Positions 50,578 to 59,072 of a DNA stretch of 64,000 nt are shown in pieces. Source of the DNA: CAZBLP01 sp964492825 (GTDB lineage Bacteria > DYJV01); the NCBI GenBank assembly GCA_964492825.1, contig CAZBLP010000001.1:1-64000 (forward strand), written 5' to 3'. The translations under genes were made by a program, and so were the position numbers. Position 1 is the stretch's first letter. Each line of letters starts with the position of its first letter. Under the pieces are notes generated by a model that saw only the letters and a list, made by a program, of their open reading frames with translations, was not told the DNA's origin and did no database searches.

Positions 50578-52395
50578 TTAAAAAAGCTGTTCTTTTGTTT
50601 TTTCCAGTTCATCATAGTATATTTTCAAATATTTATTGTGAGCTTTCATAACATCTCTTCTTGTGATAATACCAATCATTTTTTTGCTATTATCACTTCC
50701 AACAACCGGTATCATTTCAACTTCAGACATACCAAAAGCTTCTGCTGCATCCAGAAGGGATTTTTCCGGAGTGAAAGTAATCAGCTTCTCATCAACTAAT
50801 TCTTTTGCTACAACAATATTTTCAAGTCCTTCTTCAAAAACAATATCTCTAATATTATCAAAAGATATTATGCCAATTAAATTTTTATCAGCGTCCAAAA
50901 CAGGAAAATTAGTATACTTGGAATTTTTAATAAAATTCAGTATGTTTTTAAATGTCATATTTTCAGGAATAGTTTCAACATCTTTAATCATAATTTCCGA
51001 TATTTTAATATCTTCCAAAATAGCAAGCTGAAATTCTTTTCTGTGAGCAGGAGAATCCAATCTTGAAAAAACTTGTTTTTCATAAATTGTAACATTTCTG
51101 TTTAAAATAAATGTAAGCGCACATACAAACATGGTGGGAACCAAAAGGTCGTAGTTACCTGTAAGTTCCGAAACCATAATTAAAGTAGAGATAGGTGTAT
51201 GAGCTATACCTGCAAAAAAACCAGCCATACCTACTATAGTAAAATTCCCTGTTTGAGTAATATAATGAGGGAAAAGTGTTTGAAAAAGTTTTCCTGAAAA
51301 TGTGCCAACAGCAGCTCCTGCAAAAATTGCAGGCCCGAAAACACCGCCACTTCCTCCGCTGCCAATACTAAATGAAGTTGCTAAAATTTTCAAAACAACA
51401 AAGAGAAAAAGTGTCAAAAGTGAAAATTTTTCAACTGAAGTAAACATTAACTGAACCTGGCCGTAATCTGTGGAAACCATTTGAGGCACAGCAAAACATA
51501 TAACACCTGCAACAATACCTCCTATTGCAGGTTTTAAATAATTGGAAATTTTAAGATTTCTGAAAAAATCTCTTGTTGTATAAAAGGATTTAACGTAGAA
51601 CCAACCAAATGCACTGCAGATTAAAGCTAAAACAGCATAAAAAATTAGATCAAGCGGATTGGTAAAAGTAAGTTTTGAAGTAAAAAAAAGCGGTTTAAAC
51701 CCAAAAAATATTGAGAATATGGAGTATGAAACAATTGCACTGATAATTCCTGGGACAAGTGCTTCATACTCCATGTCAGAGGTTCTGTATAATACTTCTA
51801 TTCCGAAAATAGCTCCTGCCAAAGGTGATTTGAATATGGCTCCTATTCCGGCTCCCATTCCGCAGCAAGCTGCGATTCTTATTTCTCTGTCTGATAATTT
51901 TAAAAATTTTGCCAAAATAGCGCTCATTGCAGCACCGATTTGTGCAATAGGTCCTTCTCTACCACCTGAACCACCTGTACCAATAGTAATACCGCTTGCA
52001 ATTGATTTGATAATAGGAACCTGCCATTTGAATCTTCCGTTTTTTCTGTGAATAGTATCAATAACTGAATCAGTTCCGTGTCCTTCAGCCTCAGGGGCAA
52101 ATTTGAAAACAAGAAAACCACTAACTAATCCGCCAATTGCAGGAACAATTAATAACCGCCACCTGATAAGATGTGTAGAAGTGCTCTCCTTAAATATGCT
52201 GGCTTCACCAAAGACTCCGGGAAAATGATAACCGCAGAATTTCACCAGTACATAGTGAGAAAAAAATTGTATAAGCAGATAAAGGGATATAGCGCCTAAT
52301 CCCGATATAATTCCAATTAACAGAGAAAAAATTATAATTCTTCCAACCTGAGTAAGTTTAAGGCCTTTTAAGAAGTTTTTCAATATTATTTTCAT
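50578..52395 (-). CDS. ClC family chloride channel/transporter with CBS pair
   Basis: This 605-residue protein combines a ClC membrane domain (about residues 15-430) with a cytoplasmic CBS pair (about 450-590; ISEIMIKDVETIPENMTFKN and the ITRRDVMKAH end). GGREGPIAQIGAA holds the gating Glu and GGVFGPAIFAGA the GxFxP motif. The first ClC motif GSGIP is changed to a GHGTDSV region, as in part of the family. It moves chloride or another anion, probably in exchange for protons. It is flanked by inverted leader repeats and has its own promoter with no visible ribosome-binding site. Confidence 0.92.
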   Translation of the reverse strand: MKIILKNFLKGLKLTQVGRIIIFSLLIGIISGLGAISLYLLIQFFSHYVLVKFCGYHFPGVFGEASIFKESTSTHLIRWRLLIVPAIGGLVSGFLVFKFAPEAEGHGTDSVIDTIHRKNGRFKWQVPIIKSIASGITIGTGGSGGREGPIAQIGAAMSAILAKFLKLSDREIRIAACCGMGAGIGAIFKSPLAGAIFGIEVLYRTSDMEYEALVPGIISAIVSYSIFSIFFGFKPLFFTSKLTFTNPLDLIFYAVLALICSAFGWFYVKSFYTTRDFFRNLKISNYLKPAIGGIVAGVICFAVPQMVSTDYGQVQLMFTSVEKFSLLTLFLFVVLKILATSFSIGSGGSGGVFGPAIFAGAAVGTFSGKLFQTLFPHYITQTGNFTIVGMAGFFAGIAHTPISTLIMVSELTGNYDLLVPTMFVCALTFILNRNVTIYEKQVFSRLDSPAHRKEFQLAILEDIKISEIMIKDVETIPENMTFKNILNFIKNSKYTNFPVLDADKNLIGIISFDNIRDIVFEEGLENIVVAKELVDEKLITFTPEKSLLDAAEAFGMSEVEMIPVVGSDNSKKMIGIITRRDVMKAHNKYLKIYYDELEKTKEQLF

Positions 52396-52403
52396 AGCTT
52401 GAG

Positions 52404-52432
52404 TTAATAGAAAAAATAATGAAAAATGTCAA
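52404..52432 (-). promoter_or_regulatory. Promoter of the ClC gene, possibly leaderless
   Basis: On the minus strand TTGACA (52432-52427) and TATTAA (52409-52404) are 17 bases apart. The predicted start is within a few bases of the ATG at 52395. No Shine-Dalgarno sequence is present before this ATG. Confidence 0.65.
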
Positions 52433-52494
52433 ATACATTTAATAAAATTTTCAATTAATTTTTATTGATTTGCTCTTTTTTTTATAGTAAAAAT

Positions 52495-52525
52495 TTGAAC
52501 TGTTGAATAAAGGTTGCTGTATAAT
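52495..52525 (+). promoter_or_regulatory. Promoter of tatD
   Basis: TTGAAC (52495-52500) and a perfect TATAAT (52520-52525) are 19 bases apart, which is at the long end for sigma-70. A start near 52532 gives a leader of about 100 bases that contains the repeated element at 52547-52610. Confidence 0.5.
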
Positions 52526-52546
52526 GCATAATATAGTGCGAAATAA

Positions 52547-52610
52547 GAAATTATTTGAAATTTAATTGGAATTCATATTGATTTGTGGTTATTTTTAGTT
52601 CACTTTGAAC
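52547..52610 (+). repeat. Leader repeat copy B, upstream of tatD
   Basis: This is the second copy of the element found before hslV, shorter by one 11-base deletion and a few single changes. It shares AATTTAATTGGAATTCATA and GTTATTTTTAGTTCA exactly. It ends in the palindrome AGTTCA-CTT-TGAACT (52597-52611), about 13 bases before the ribosome-binding site of tatD. Confidence 0.75.
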
Positions 52611-52632
52611 TTTAAACTAAAAGGGGGATGTT

Positions 52633-53427
52633 GTGTATTTAATAGATTCGCATTGTCATTTAAATATGGATTTTTACAAAAATAATTACCTGGAAGTTGC
52701 TAAAAGAGCTTTTGAAAGCAATGTGAAAAAAATGGTTGCAATTGGCACCAATTATTCTGACAGTAAAAGAGGCGTTGAGATTGCCAATGAAATTTCGTAT
52801 GTTTATACATCAATTGGGTGGCACCCTCATGACACAAAAGATATAGGAGATTTAAGCAATCTTATGAAAATTATGCAGTTGTCTGAAAGTGAAAAAGTAG
52901 TTGCTTATGGAGAAATCGGTCTTGATTATTTTAAAAAATATTCTCCTGTTGATATTCAAAAAAAATTTTTCAGATACCAGATAAATATTGCCAAAGAATT
53001 GAATTTGCCTATTATTGTTCATGACAGAGATGCAAATGACGATGTTGTGAAAATTCTAAAAGAAGAAAAAGCGGAAAAAGTAGGGGGAGTTATTCATTGT
53101 TTCTCAGGTGACATCAATTATGCGAAGAAAGTTTTAGACATGAACTTTTACATATCTTTTCCAGGCACAATAACTTTTAAAAAAAATATTGAAAATGCAA
53201 AAAAGATAATTAACACTATTCCGTTTAACAAAATTTTAATAGAAACTGATTCTCCTTTTCTGACACCAGAGCCTTTTAGAGGTAAAAGAAACGAGCCTGC
53301 TTTTGTAAAGTACGTTGCTGAAAAAGTGGCTGAATTTAAAAATATTTCATTTGAAAAGGTTGCAAAAATTACAACAGAAAATTGTCTGAGGTTATTTAAA
53401 AAAATGAATCAAGCCAATGAGAAATAA
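52633..53427 (+). CDS. tatD: TatD family metal-dependent DNase
   Basis: This 264-residue TIM-barrel hydrolase of the TatD/YcfH family has metal ligands in DSHCHLNMDFY, the conserved SIGWHPHD, VAYGEIGLDYF, PIIVHDRDA and LIETDSPFLTPEPFRG. It has 3'-5' exonuclease or other DNase activity. Translation starts at GTG 52633 with GGGGGA 5 bases upstream. It appears monocistronic; the next gene starts 350 bases later behind its own promoter. Confidence 0.95.
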   Translation: MYLIDSHCHLNMDFYKNNYLEVAKRAFESNVKKMVAIGTNYSDSKRGVEIANEISYVYTSIGWHPHDTKDIGDLSNLMKIMQLSESEKVVAYGEIGLDYFKKYSPVDIQKKFFRYQINIAKELNLPIIVHDRDANDDVVKILKEEKAEKVGGVIHCFSGDINYAKKVLDMNFYISFPGTITFKKNIENAKKIINTIPFNKILIETDSPFLTPEPFRGKRNEPAFVKYVAEKVAEFKNISFEKVAKITTENCLRLFKKMNQANEK

Positions 53428-53493
53428 TATTTTTATAGTTTTTAAGTAGTCTGATTTCCCGTTGAAACTTCACTGATTAAAATCACAAAATTC

Positions 53494-53510
53494 TTGTATA
53501 CTGTATACAT
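53494..53510 (+). promoter_or_regulatory. Paired GTATAC operator-like sites upstream of the PFOR promoter
   Basis: TTGTATACTGTATACAT contains two GTATAC cores 7 bases apart, each a half-diverged version of TTGTATACAA. The spacing is less than one helical turn. Two perfect copies of the site follow nearer the promoter. Confidence 0.6.
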
Positions 53511-53530
53511 ACTGTTGAGTACAATTCTGA

Positions 53531-53540
53531 TTGTATACAA
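53531..53540 (+). promoter_or_regulatory. Operator-like palindrome TTGTATACAA, upstream copy
   Basis: This is a perfect 10-base palindrome about 28 bases before the -35 box of the PFOR promoter. The GTA/TAC half-sites fit the general GntR-family operator pattern. No GntR gene is present in the window, so the regulator is not identified. Confidence 0.65.
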
Positions 53541-53567
53541 ATTTTTTTCTTTTTTTAAAAATTTTTC

Positions 53568-53596
53568 TTGATAAAACACTTAATAAATGGTATGCT
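53568..53596 (+). promoter_or_regulatory. Promoter of the pyruvate:ferredoxin oxidoreductase gene
   Basis: TTGATA (53568-53573) and TATGCT (53591-53596) are spaced by 17 bases. The start near 53603 would give a leader of about 175 bases. The surrounding 350-base gap (53428-53777) contains no gene; it holds this promoter, the GTATAC sites on both sides and an inverted repeat near the ribosome-binding site. Confidence 0.6.
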
Positions 53597-53612
53597 GTTT
53601 TATTAATGCATT

Positions 53613-53622
53613 TTGTATACAA
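53613..53622 (+). promoter_or_regulatory. Operator-like palindrome TTGTATACAA, downstream copy
   Basis: A second perfect TTGTATACAA lies about 10-20 bases after the predicted start. Together with the copy at 53531-53540 it brackets the promoter, a layout suited to repression by a looping or bivalent regulator. Confidence 0.65.
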
Positions 53623-53724
53623 TAAACAAGATGAATAATTCAAGGTTTGAAATCTAAATCATTTCCTATTTTATCTTGTTTTGGCAGGTTATTAAATGTG
53701 GTTAATTAAAAAACATTATAAATG

Positions 53725-53752
53725 CAACGTTGAATAAAATATTTTAACGTTG
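53725..53752 (+). repeat. Inverted repeat in the PFOR leader
   Basis: CAACGTT (53725-53731) and AACGTTG (53746-53752) are exact reverse complements around an AT-rich 14-base centre. The structure ends about 13 bases before AAGGAG of the PFOR gene and could be a leader hairpin or a second operator. Confidence 0.5.
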
Positions 53753-53777
53753 GACTCATATTAGCAAGGAGATTGGC

Positions 53778-56700
53778 ATGAAAAAAGAAATGGATTTTAA
53801 TTATGATTTTAATTTCAGGTTTAATGGCAAATATCTGTTTAATGCAGATTATTTTATTGAAAATTTAAAAAAAGAAATTGGAGAAGAAAACTTTCAGAAA
53901 ATGCAAAAAACAGAAGAGTTTATTAATGATGGTAATTCAGCTGTTGTTAATGTGTTAAAGAGGTTGGTTACAGGACTTGTTGGTTATCCTATTACTCCCT
54001 CTACTCCAATTGCAGAAGGAATGGCTAAAGCATATTCTGATGGTACAATTAATGTTTTTGGAGAAAAAATGTTTTATTTTCAGCCTGAAAGTGAGCTTGG
54101 GGCAATGTCATTTTTAGAAGGTGCTGCAAGTCAAGGCGGTAGATTTGCAGATAATACGTCTTCCCAAGGGTTAACATATAAAATAAAAAACATGTACTCA
54201 GTTGCAGGTAAAAGATTGCCTGTGTTAATGACTGTTCAGACAAGAGAGGTAAACAAAGGAAGTTTAAGTATTCACAACAGTCATACGGATCTTTATGCAG
54301 CACGAGGCACAGGATGGGTACTTTTAATGACCTCTAATAATCAGGAAATGCACAATCTGATACCCCTTGCTTTTAAAACTATTGAGCAGAGGCAGATAAT
54401 GTTGCCTGCAATAGTTGCTGGTGAAGGTTTTTTAAAAAGCCATAGCATTGAGAATATTAAAATTTTGTCTGACGAATTTTTAAAATACTTTGTTGGAGCA
54501 CCAAACAGATTATTTCAGCCTGATTTTGACAATCCTGTATTAATGGGAACTTTCACAGATATAAATGTTACAATGCCTACACAGATTAAACAGGATATTG
54601 CAATTAGAAATGTAAAAAAATACTTTAAAGCTACAATGGCTGTTATGAATAAAATATTAGGCACTAATCTTGATGTGGTTGAAAATTACAGAACAGAAGA
54701 TGCTGAATTTGTGGTTGTTATGATGGGAGCAGGTGCTGAAACTATGAAAGATGTGGTGGATTATTACAGAGACAAAGGTATTGCTGTTGGTCTGGTAAGA
54801 CCGGTGCTGTTTTATCCAGTTTGTACAGAAGAGATAGCATATGGCATTCAGAGCAGCAAAGTAATAACAGTTATAGAAAAAGTGGCAGAGGCTAATGAAA
54901 AATACCTTTACAGGGATGTAAACGAAGCATGTAAACTTATAAATATTAATCCTGAAATTTTATCAGGTATATATGGTCTTGGTAATCAGAATTTAAGTAT
55001 AGAAGATTGTTGCGGGCTTATTGAGAATATGATTTCGGAGAAAAAATCAGATAAGTTTTTTGTGGGGATTTCAGGGCATAATTGCATTGAATCTGTTAAA
55101 AAGGAAGATTTTGTTTCAAAAGAAGTGGGAATGACTTTTATTGGCATTGGTGCAGAAGGAGTTAAAACTTCTCAGGAAACTCTTGCTAAGATTATTGCAA
55201 AGTCAGGTAAATATGTTCAAACAAGTGCAAAATACGGTGCTTCAAGAAAAGGTGGTATGGTTGTAATGAATGCAAGAGTTTCAGATGAACCAATAAGGAA
55301 CTGTTCAAATTTAACTGAAATTGGAATACTTTCAATTTTTAATGATAAATATTTTATAGATAATTCTTTGTTACCTTTTATCAAATCTCTAAAACCTGGC
55401 GGATATTTAATTATAAACAGCGTGAAAACTTTTAAAGAAATTTTTCAAGGCACTACAAAAGAAATTCAAAATATTTTTAATGAATTTAAATTTAACATTG
55501 TACTTATTGATGCAACAACACATGTTTTGAAAGTTTTAAAGAGGAATCTTCCAGGAACACCTATTTTAGGAGTTATTAATAAGCTTACTAAAATTTTGCC
55601 AGAGGAAGAGTTTTTATCAATATTCAAAGAAGAATTAACAGCGAAATTCGGTGACAAAAAACCTCACCTTGTTGACAAGAATCTTACTTTGCTTAAAGTT
55701 CCTTTTGATGTTATTGGCACTAAATTTAAACTTGAAAATGGCAGGAAAAATGAAAATGCTTCCTTGGATAGCAATAAGGAAAATCCGAAAAAAGAGAAAC
55801 TGATTTTCAACATACCTGAAGAAACATATCTTGAGGATGATGAACTTGCTACCCTTGATTTTCCCAATTTATACAAAGAAAAATATTTTGATAAATTTGT
55901 CAATGATGTTTTAAAACCTTTTCAGCAAGGTGAGTCTGTTCCTTGGGAAAAGTTTCTAAATATTGTCCCTGCAAAAACATCAAAATTTAATAATGCAAGT
56001 TTAATTGGTACTCATTTACCGGTGTTTAATGCTGATAAATGTATTAATTGCGGATTGTGTATTGCAAGTTGTCCTGACAATGCTTTGAGAGTTACTTTGA
56101 TTAATGAAGATGAATTTAACAATTTATCAGATTCAAATAAAAAATTATTTAAAGAAGTTAATGAGAAAAGATTTTTAGGAACAAGCGGAAAGTTGGATAG
56201 GAAGTATTATTTTAACATTAATGTAGTAGAAAATTATTGCAAAGGTTGTGGTGTATGTGTGAAATCATGTAAATTCAATGCATTGCAAATGGAAGATAAG
56301 AACAGATTAAACAGAGATGAATCGTTTATTTCAACGGAAGTTTCCAATTTGGACAGATCTGACGAAGTTTTTGATAAAGTCTCAGGTAATAAAATTTTAC
56401 AAAAAATTATGCTTAAATATTCAGGACAAAAGTTTTTACCTGGTGGCCATTCATTATGCCCAGGTTGCGGAGAAGGTATTATAGAGAATCTGGTTTTTAC
56501 AGCAGCGGAAATGGTTAGAACAGATACTTCCATAATAGAAGAAACGTATAAATCCATTCCGCAGCTGCTAAAAAGATCCCATGAAAAAGGCGTAAGACAT
56601 ATGTTGAAAAAGGGATTTTATATTTATACAATAAATGCTACAGGATGTGCTGAAGTTTCATGTTTGTCAAATCCGTATAATTCAAGAATTTATAATTCAG

Positions 56701-57527
56701 GTCATTACGGTTTTGGTACTGCAAGTGCAGCAGCTCTTGGAACAAGAATTTCATTGTTCAGTGCATTTAGAAATTATTATCTTGATAAATTAACCAAAGT
56801 TATAGTTTTCGGAGGAGACGGAGCATTTTACGATATTGGTAATCAAGGACTAAACTTTGCTCTTGGAGAAAATCAGGATATTACATGGATAGTCTACAAT
56901 AACGAAGCTTATATGAATACAGGTTTTCAAAAATCAGGAGCAAGCAGGTTTGGCTCCAACAGGTCAACCTCGCCTTATGGTCTTGAATTAAAAGGAAAAG
57001 ATGATTTTCATAGAGAATTGGTTGCCCAGGCAATGGCAATACCAAAAGTTTATGCAGCAAGATTATCTCTTGCAAATCCTTTACATTGTTTGAAAATATT
57101 AAAAGAAGCTATAGCGTATAAAGGTCCTTCATTAATAGAAATTTTTTCACCGTGTCCTACAGGCCAGGGTTTGGCTACAGATGATATTGGCATTGAAGTT
57201 TCAAAAATGATGGTAGAATCAAGAGCTTGGCCAATAGTGGTGAGAAAACCGTACAATGGTATTGATATTACTGCTAATCCTGATTATGATAAAATTTATC
57301 CTGAACCAAGAAAAATTAAGGATAAATTAATTGAGCCTGCAAAATTTAAAGACATAGTCAATCTTATGGGGCAATTTATAGGAGACCAGGAAACAATTAA
57401 AAAAATAGTCAAAGTTAATGAAAGGCAAAATATATACAGATGGAACTGGTTACAATACCTTGCTGGAGTTGCAGATAAAGTTCTAACTGAAGAAGAAATA
57501 GAAGAAATAATATCTGACAGATTGTAG
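53778..57527 (+). CDS. por: Single-chain pyruvate:ferredoxin (flavodoxin) oxidoreductase-like enzyme
   Basis: The 1249-residue protein has the NifJ domain order. The alpha part (about 50-430) has YPITPSTPIAE, TSSQGL and an Arg before SLSIHNSHTD that aligns with the pyruvate-binding Arg. The gamma domain (about 440-640) follows. A 2x[4Fe-4S] ferredoxin domain (CINCGLCIASC near 755, CKGCGVCVKSC near 821) comes next, then the beta part with TPP motif GGDGAFYDIGNQGLNFA near 1011. Proximal-cluster cysteines are seen in CPGCGEG, ATGCAEVS and FSPCPTGQG. It converts pyruvate and CoA to acetyl-CoA, CO2 and reduced ferredoxin, or the reverse. It is somewhat longer than the usual 1170-1200 residues. Another 2-oxoacid as substrate is possible. 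Confidence 0.9.
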   Translation: MKKEMDFNYDFNFRFNGKYLFNADYFIENLKKEIGEENFQKMQKTEEFINDGNSAVVNVLKRLVTGLVGYPITPSTPIAEGMAKAYSDGTINVFGEKMFYFQPESELGAMSFLEGAASQGGRFADNTSSQGLTYKIKNMYSVAGKRLPVLMTVQTREVNKGSLSIHNSHTDLYAARGTGWVLLMTSNNQEMHNLIPLAFKTIEQRQIMLPAIVAGEGFLKSHSIENIKILSDEFLKYFVGAPNRLFQPDFDNPVLMGTFTDINVTMPTQIKQDIAIRNVKKYFKATMAVMNKILGTNLDVVENYRTEDAEFVVVMMGAGAETMKDVVDYYRDKGIAVGLVRPVLFYPVCTEEIAYGIQSSKVITVIEKVAEANEKYLYRDVNEACKLININPEILSGIYGLGNQNLSIEDCCGLIENMISEKKSDKFFVGISGHNCIESVKKEDFVSKEVGMTFIGIGAEGVKTSQETLAKIIAKSGKYVQTSAKYGASRKGGMVVMNARVSDEPIRNCSNLTEIGILSIFNDKYFIDNSLLPFIKSLKPGGYLIINSVKTFKEIFQGTTKEIQNIFNEFKFNIVLIDATTHVLKVLKRNLPGTPILGVINKLTKILPEEEFLSIFKEELTAKFGDKKPHLVDKNLTLLKVPFDVIGTKFKLENGRKNENASLDSNKENPKKEKLIFNIPEETYLEDDELATLDFPNLYKEKYFDKFVNDVLKPFQQGESVPWEKFLNIVPAKTSKFNNASLIGTHLPVFNADKCINCGLCIASCPDNALRVTLINEDEFNNLSDSNKKLFKEVNEKRFLGTSGKLDRKYYFNINVVENYCKGCGVCVKSCKFNALQMEDKNRLNRDESFISTEVSNLDRSDEVFDKVSGNKILQKIMLKYSGQKFLPGGHSLCPGCGEGIIENLVFTAAEMVRTDTSIIEETYKSIPQLLKRSHEKGVRHMLKKGFYIYTINATGCAEVSCLSNPYNSRIYNSGHYGFGTASAAALGTRISLFSAFRNYYLDKLTKVIVFGGDGAFYDIGNQGLNFALGENQDITWIVYNNEAYMNTGFQKSGASRFGSNRSTSPYGLELKGKDDFHRELVAQAMAIPKVYAARLSLANPLHCLKILKEAIAYKGPSLIEIFSPCPTGQGLATDDIGIEVSKMMVESRAWPIVVRKPYNGIDITANPDYDKIYPEPRKIKDKLIEPAKFKDIVNLMGQFIGDQETIKKIVKVNERQNIYRWNWLQYLAGVADKVLTEEEIEEIISDRL

Positions 57528-57597
57528 ATAAAAAAACAATTAATAACAATAAATATACTTAATAACTCAAAAAGAAATTTTTATTTTAATTGCAGTA

Positions 57598-59001
57598 TTA
57601 AGCTATAATGTTTTTTAATATGTTTTCGATTTTATTTCTGTAAAAATCTCTTTTTTCAAGAGAATCAGCTTCGAATCTTAAAACCAGTACAGGCTGGGTA
57701 TTGCTTGCTCTTACTAATCCCCATCCATCTTTAAATATTATTCTAATACCGTCTATGGTAATAATGTCTTTAATAAGCGGTGCAATTTCATTATTATTTA
57801 AAATTTTATTTTTTAGTAATTCTGGAACTTCAAATTTTTTATCTTCCGGACAATCTACTCTAATTTCTTCTGTAATAAAAGTTTTTGGAAGATCAGACAG
57901 CATTTCAGAGAGAGGTTTTTTATATTTGCATAATATTTCAACAAGTCTCAAAGTAGCGTAAATTGCATCGTCATATCCAAAATATCTGTGAGAAAAAAAT
58001 ATGTGGCCACTCATCTCACCTGCTATTGCTGCTTTTTCTTCTTTTAATTTGTTTTTAATTAAAGAATGACCTGTTTTCCACATAATTGGAATACCACCAT
58101 GTTTTTTTATGTCATCATACAGAATTTGTGAACATTTAACTTCGCCTATGATTTTTGCTCCAGGCTCACTTTTTAAAATATCTCGTGCAAAAATAATAAG
58201 AAGCTGATCACCCCAGATTATATTACCATTTTCGTCAATGGCACCTATTCTGTCTGCATCTCCGTCAAATCCTATACCTAAAATGGCTTTTTCTTTTTTT
58301 ACTGATTCTTTAAGATAAATTAAATTTTTTTCAACAGTAGGATCAGGGTGATGATTAGGAAAAGTACCGTCAGGTTCGGAAAAAAGCTCCACAACATTAA
58401 AACCGAGCTCTTTTAAAATTTTAGGAGCTACAAGCCCGGCAACACCGTTTCCAGCATCAAGAACTATCTTTTCATTTAAACCGGATTTTATATGTGAAAA
58501 TTTTTCAACCATAAATTTAATATAATTTGAGTTAATGTCATACTCGGAAATATTGCCTGTTTGCGGATTATCAGGAATGAGTTCATTATTTGAAATAATT
58601 TCATAAAGGTTGAAAATCTCTTTATCATGCAAAGTGTCTTTGCCGACACATAGCTTAAAACCGTTATATTCCGGCGGATTATGGCTGCCTGTAATCATTA
58701 TTCCGCCATTAATGTTGTTAAGATGAAAAAGCGAAAAATAGAGAAGCGGTGTTGGGCACATTCCAATATTGACAACATTAATACCTTTTTTGATTAGTGC
58801 TTTTGCAAGTATATCTGCAAAATTTTCAGAAGATACTCTTGCATCTCTGGCAATTGTAACAGTAAGTACTTTTTCTTCTTGAAAAGTTTTTTTTAAATAA
58901 GAGGCATAAGCATAACCTATTAAAGTAACTGCCTCATCTGTAAGGTTATCTCCAACAATGCCTCTAATGTCATATTTTCTGAAAATATCCGGTGAAATCA
59001 T
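57598..59001 (-). CDS. Phosphomannomutase/phosphoglucomutase
   Basis: This 467-residue alpha-D-phosphohexomutase starts ISPDIFRKYDIRGIVGDNL. The phosphoserine loop is MITGSHNPPEYNGFK, the magnesium loop GFDGDADRIGAID, and the sugar-binding loop GEMSGHIFF, whose Glu-Ser pair fits the bifunctional PMM/PGM (AlgC) group. The C-terminal phosphate-binding segment is VRASNTQPVLVLRFE. It interconverts hexose 1- and 6-phosphates for surface polysaccharides and gluconeogenesis. It is convergent with the PFOR gene over a 70-base AT-rich gap. Confidence 0.94.
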   Translation of the reverse strand: MISPDIFRKYDIRGIVGDNLTDEAVTLIGYAYASYLKKTFQEEKVLTVTIARDARVSSENFADILAKALIKKGINVVNIGMCPTPLLYFSLFHLNNINGGIMITGSHNPPEYNGFKLCVGKDTLHDKEIFNLYEIISNNELIPDNPQTGNISEYDINSNYIKFMVEKFSHIKSGLNEKIVLDAGNGVAGLVAPKILKELGFNVVELFSEPDGTFPNHHPDPTVEKNLIYLKESVKKEKAILGIGFDGDADRIGAIDENGNIIWGDQLLIIFARDILKSEPGAKIIGEVKCSQILYDDIKKHGGIPIMWKTGHSLIKNKLKEEKAAIAGEMSGHIFFSHRYFGYDDAIYATLRLVEILCKYKKPLSEMLSDLPKTFITEEIRVDCPEDKKFEVPELLKNKILNNNEIAPLIKDIITIDGIRIIFKDGWGLVRASNTQPVLVLRFEADSLEKRDFYRNKIENILKNIIA

Positions 59002-59072
59002 ATTTTACTCCATTTTTAAATTTTTTATTTTATATCTCATAACGCTTAAACAAGTCAAATATTTTTTATGAA

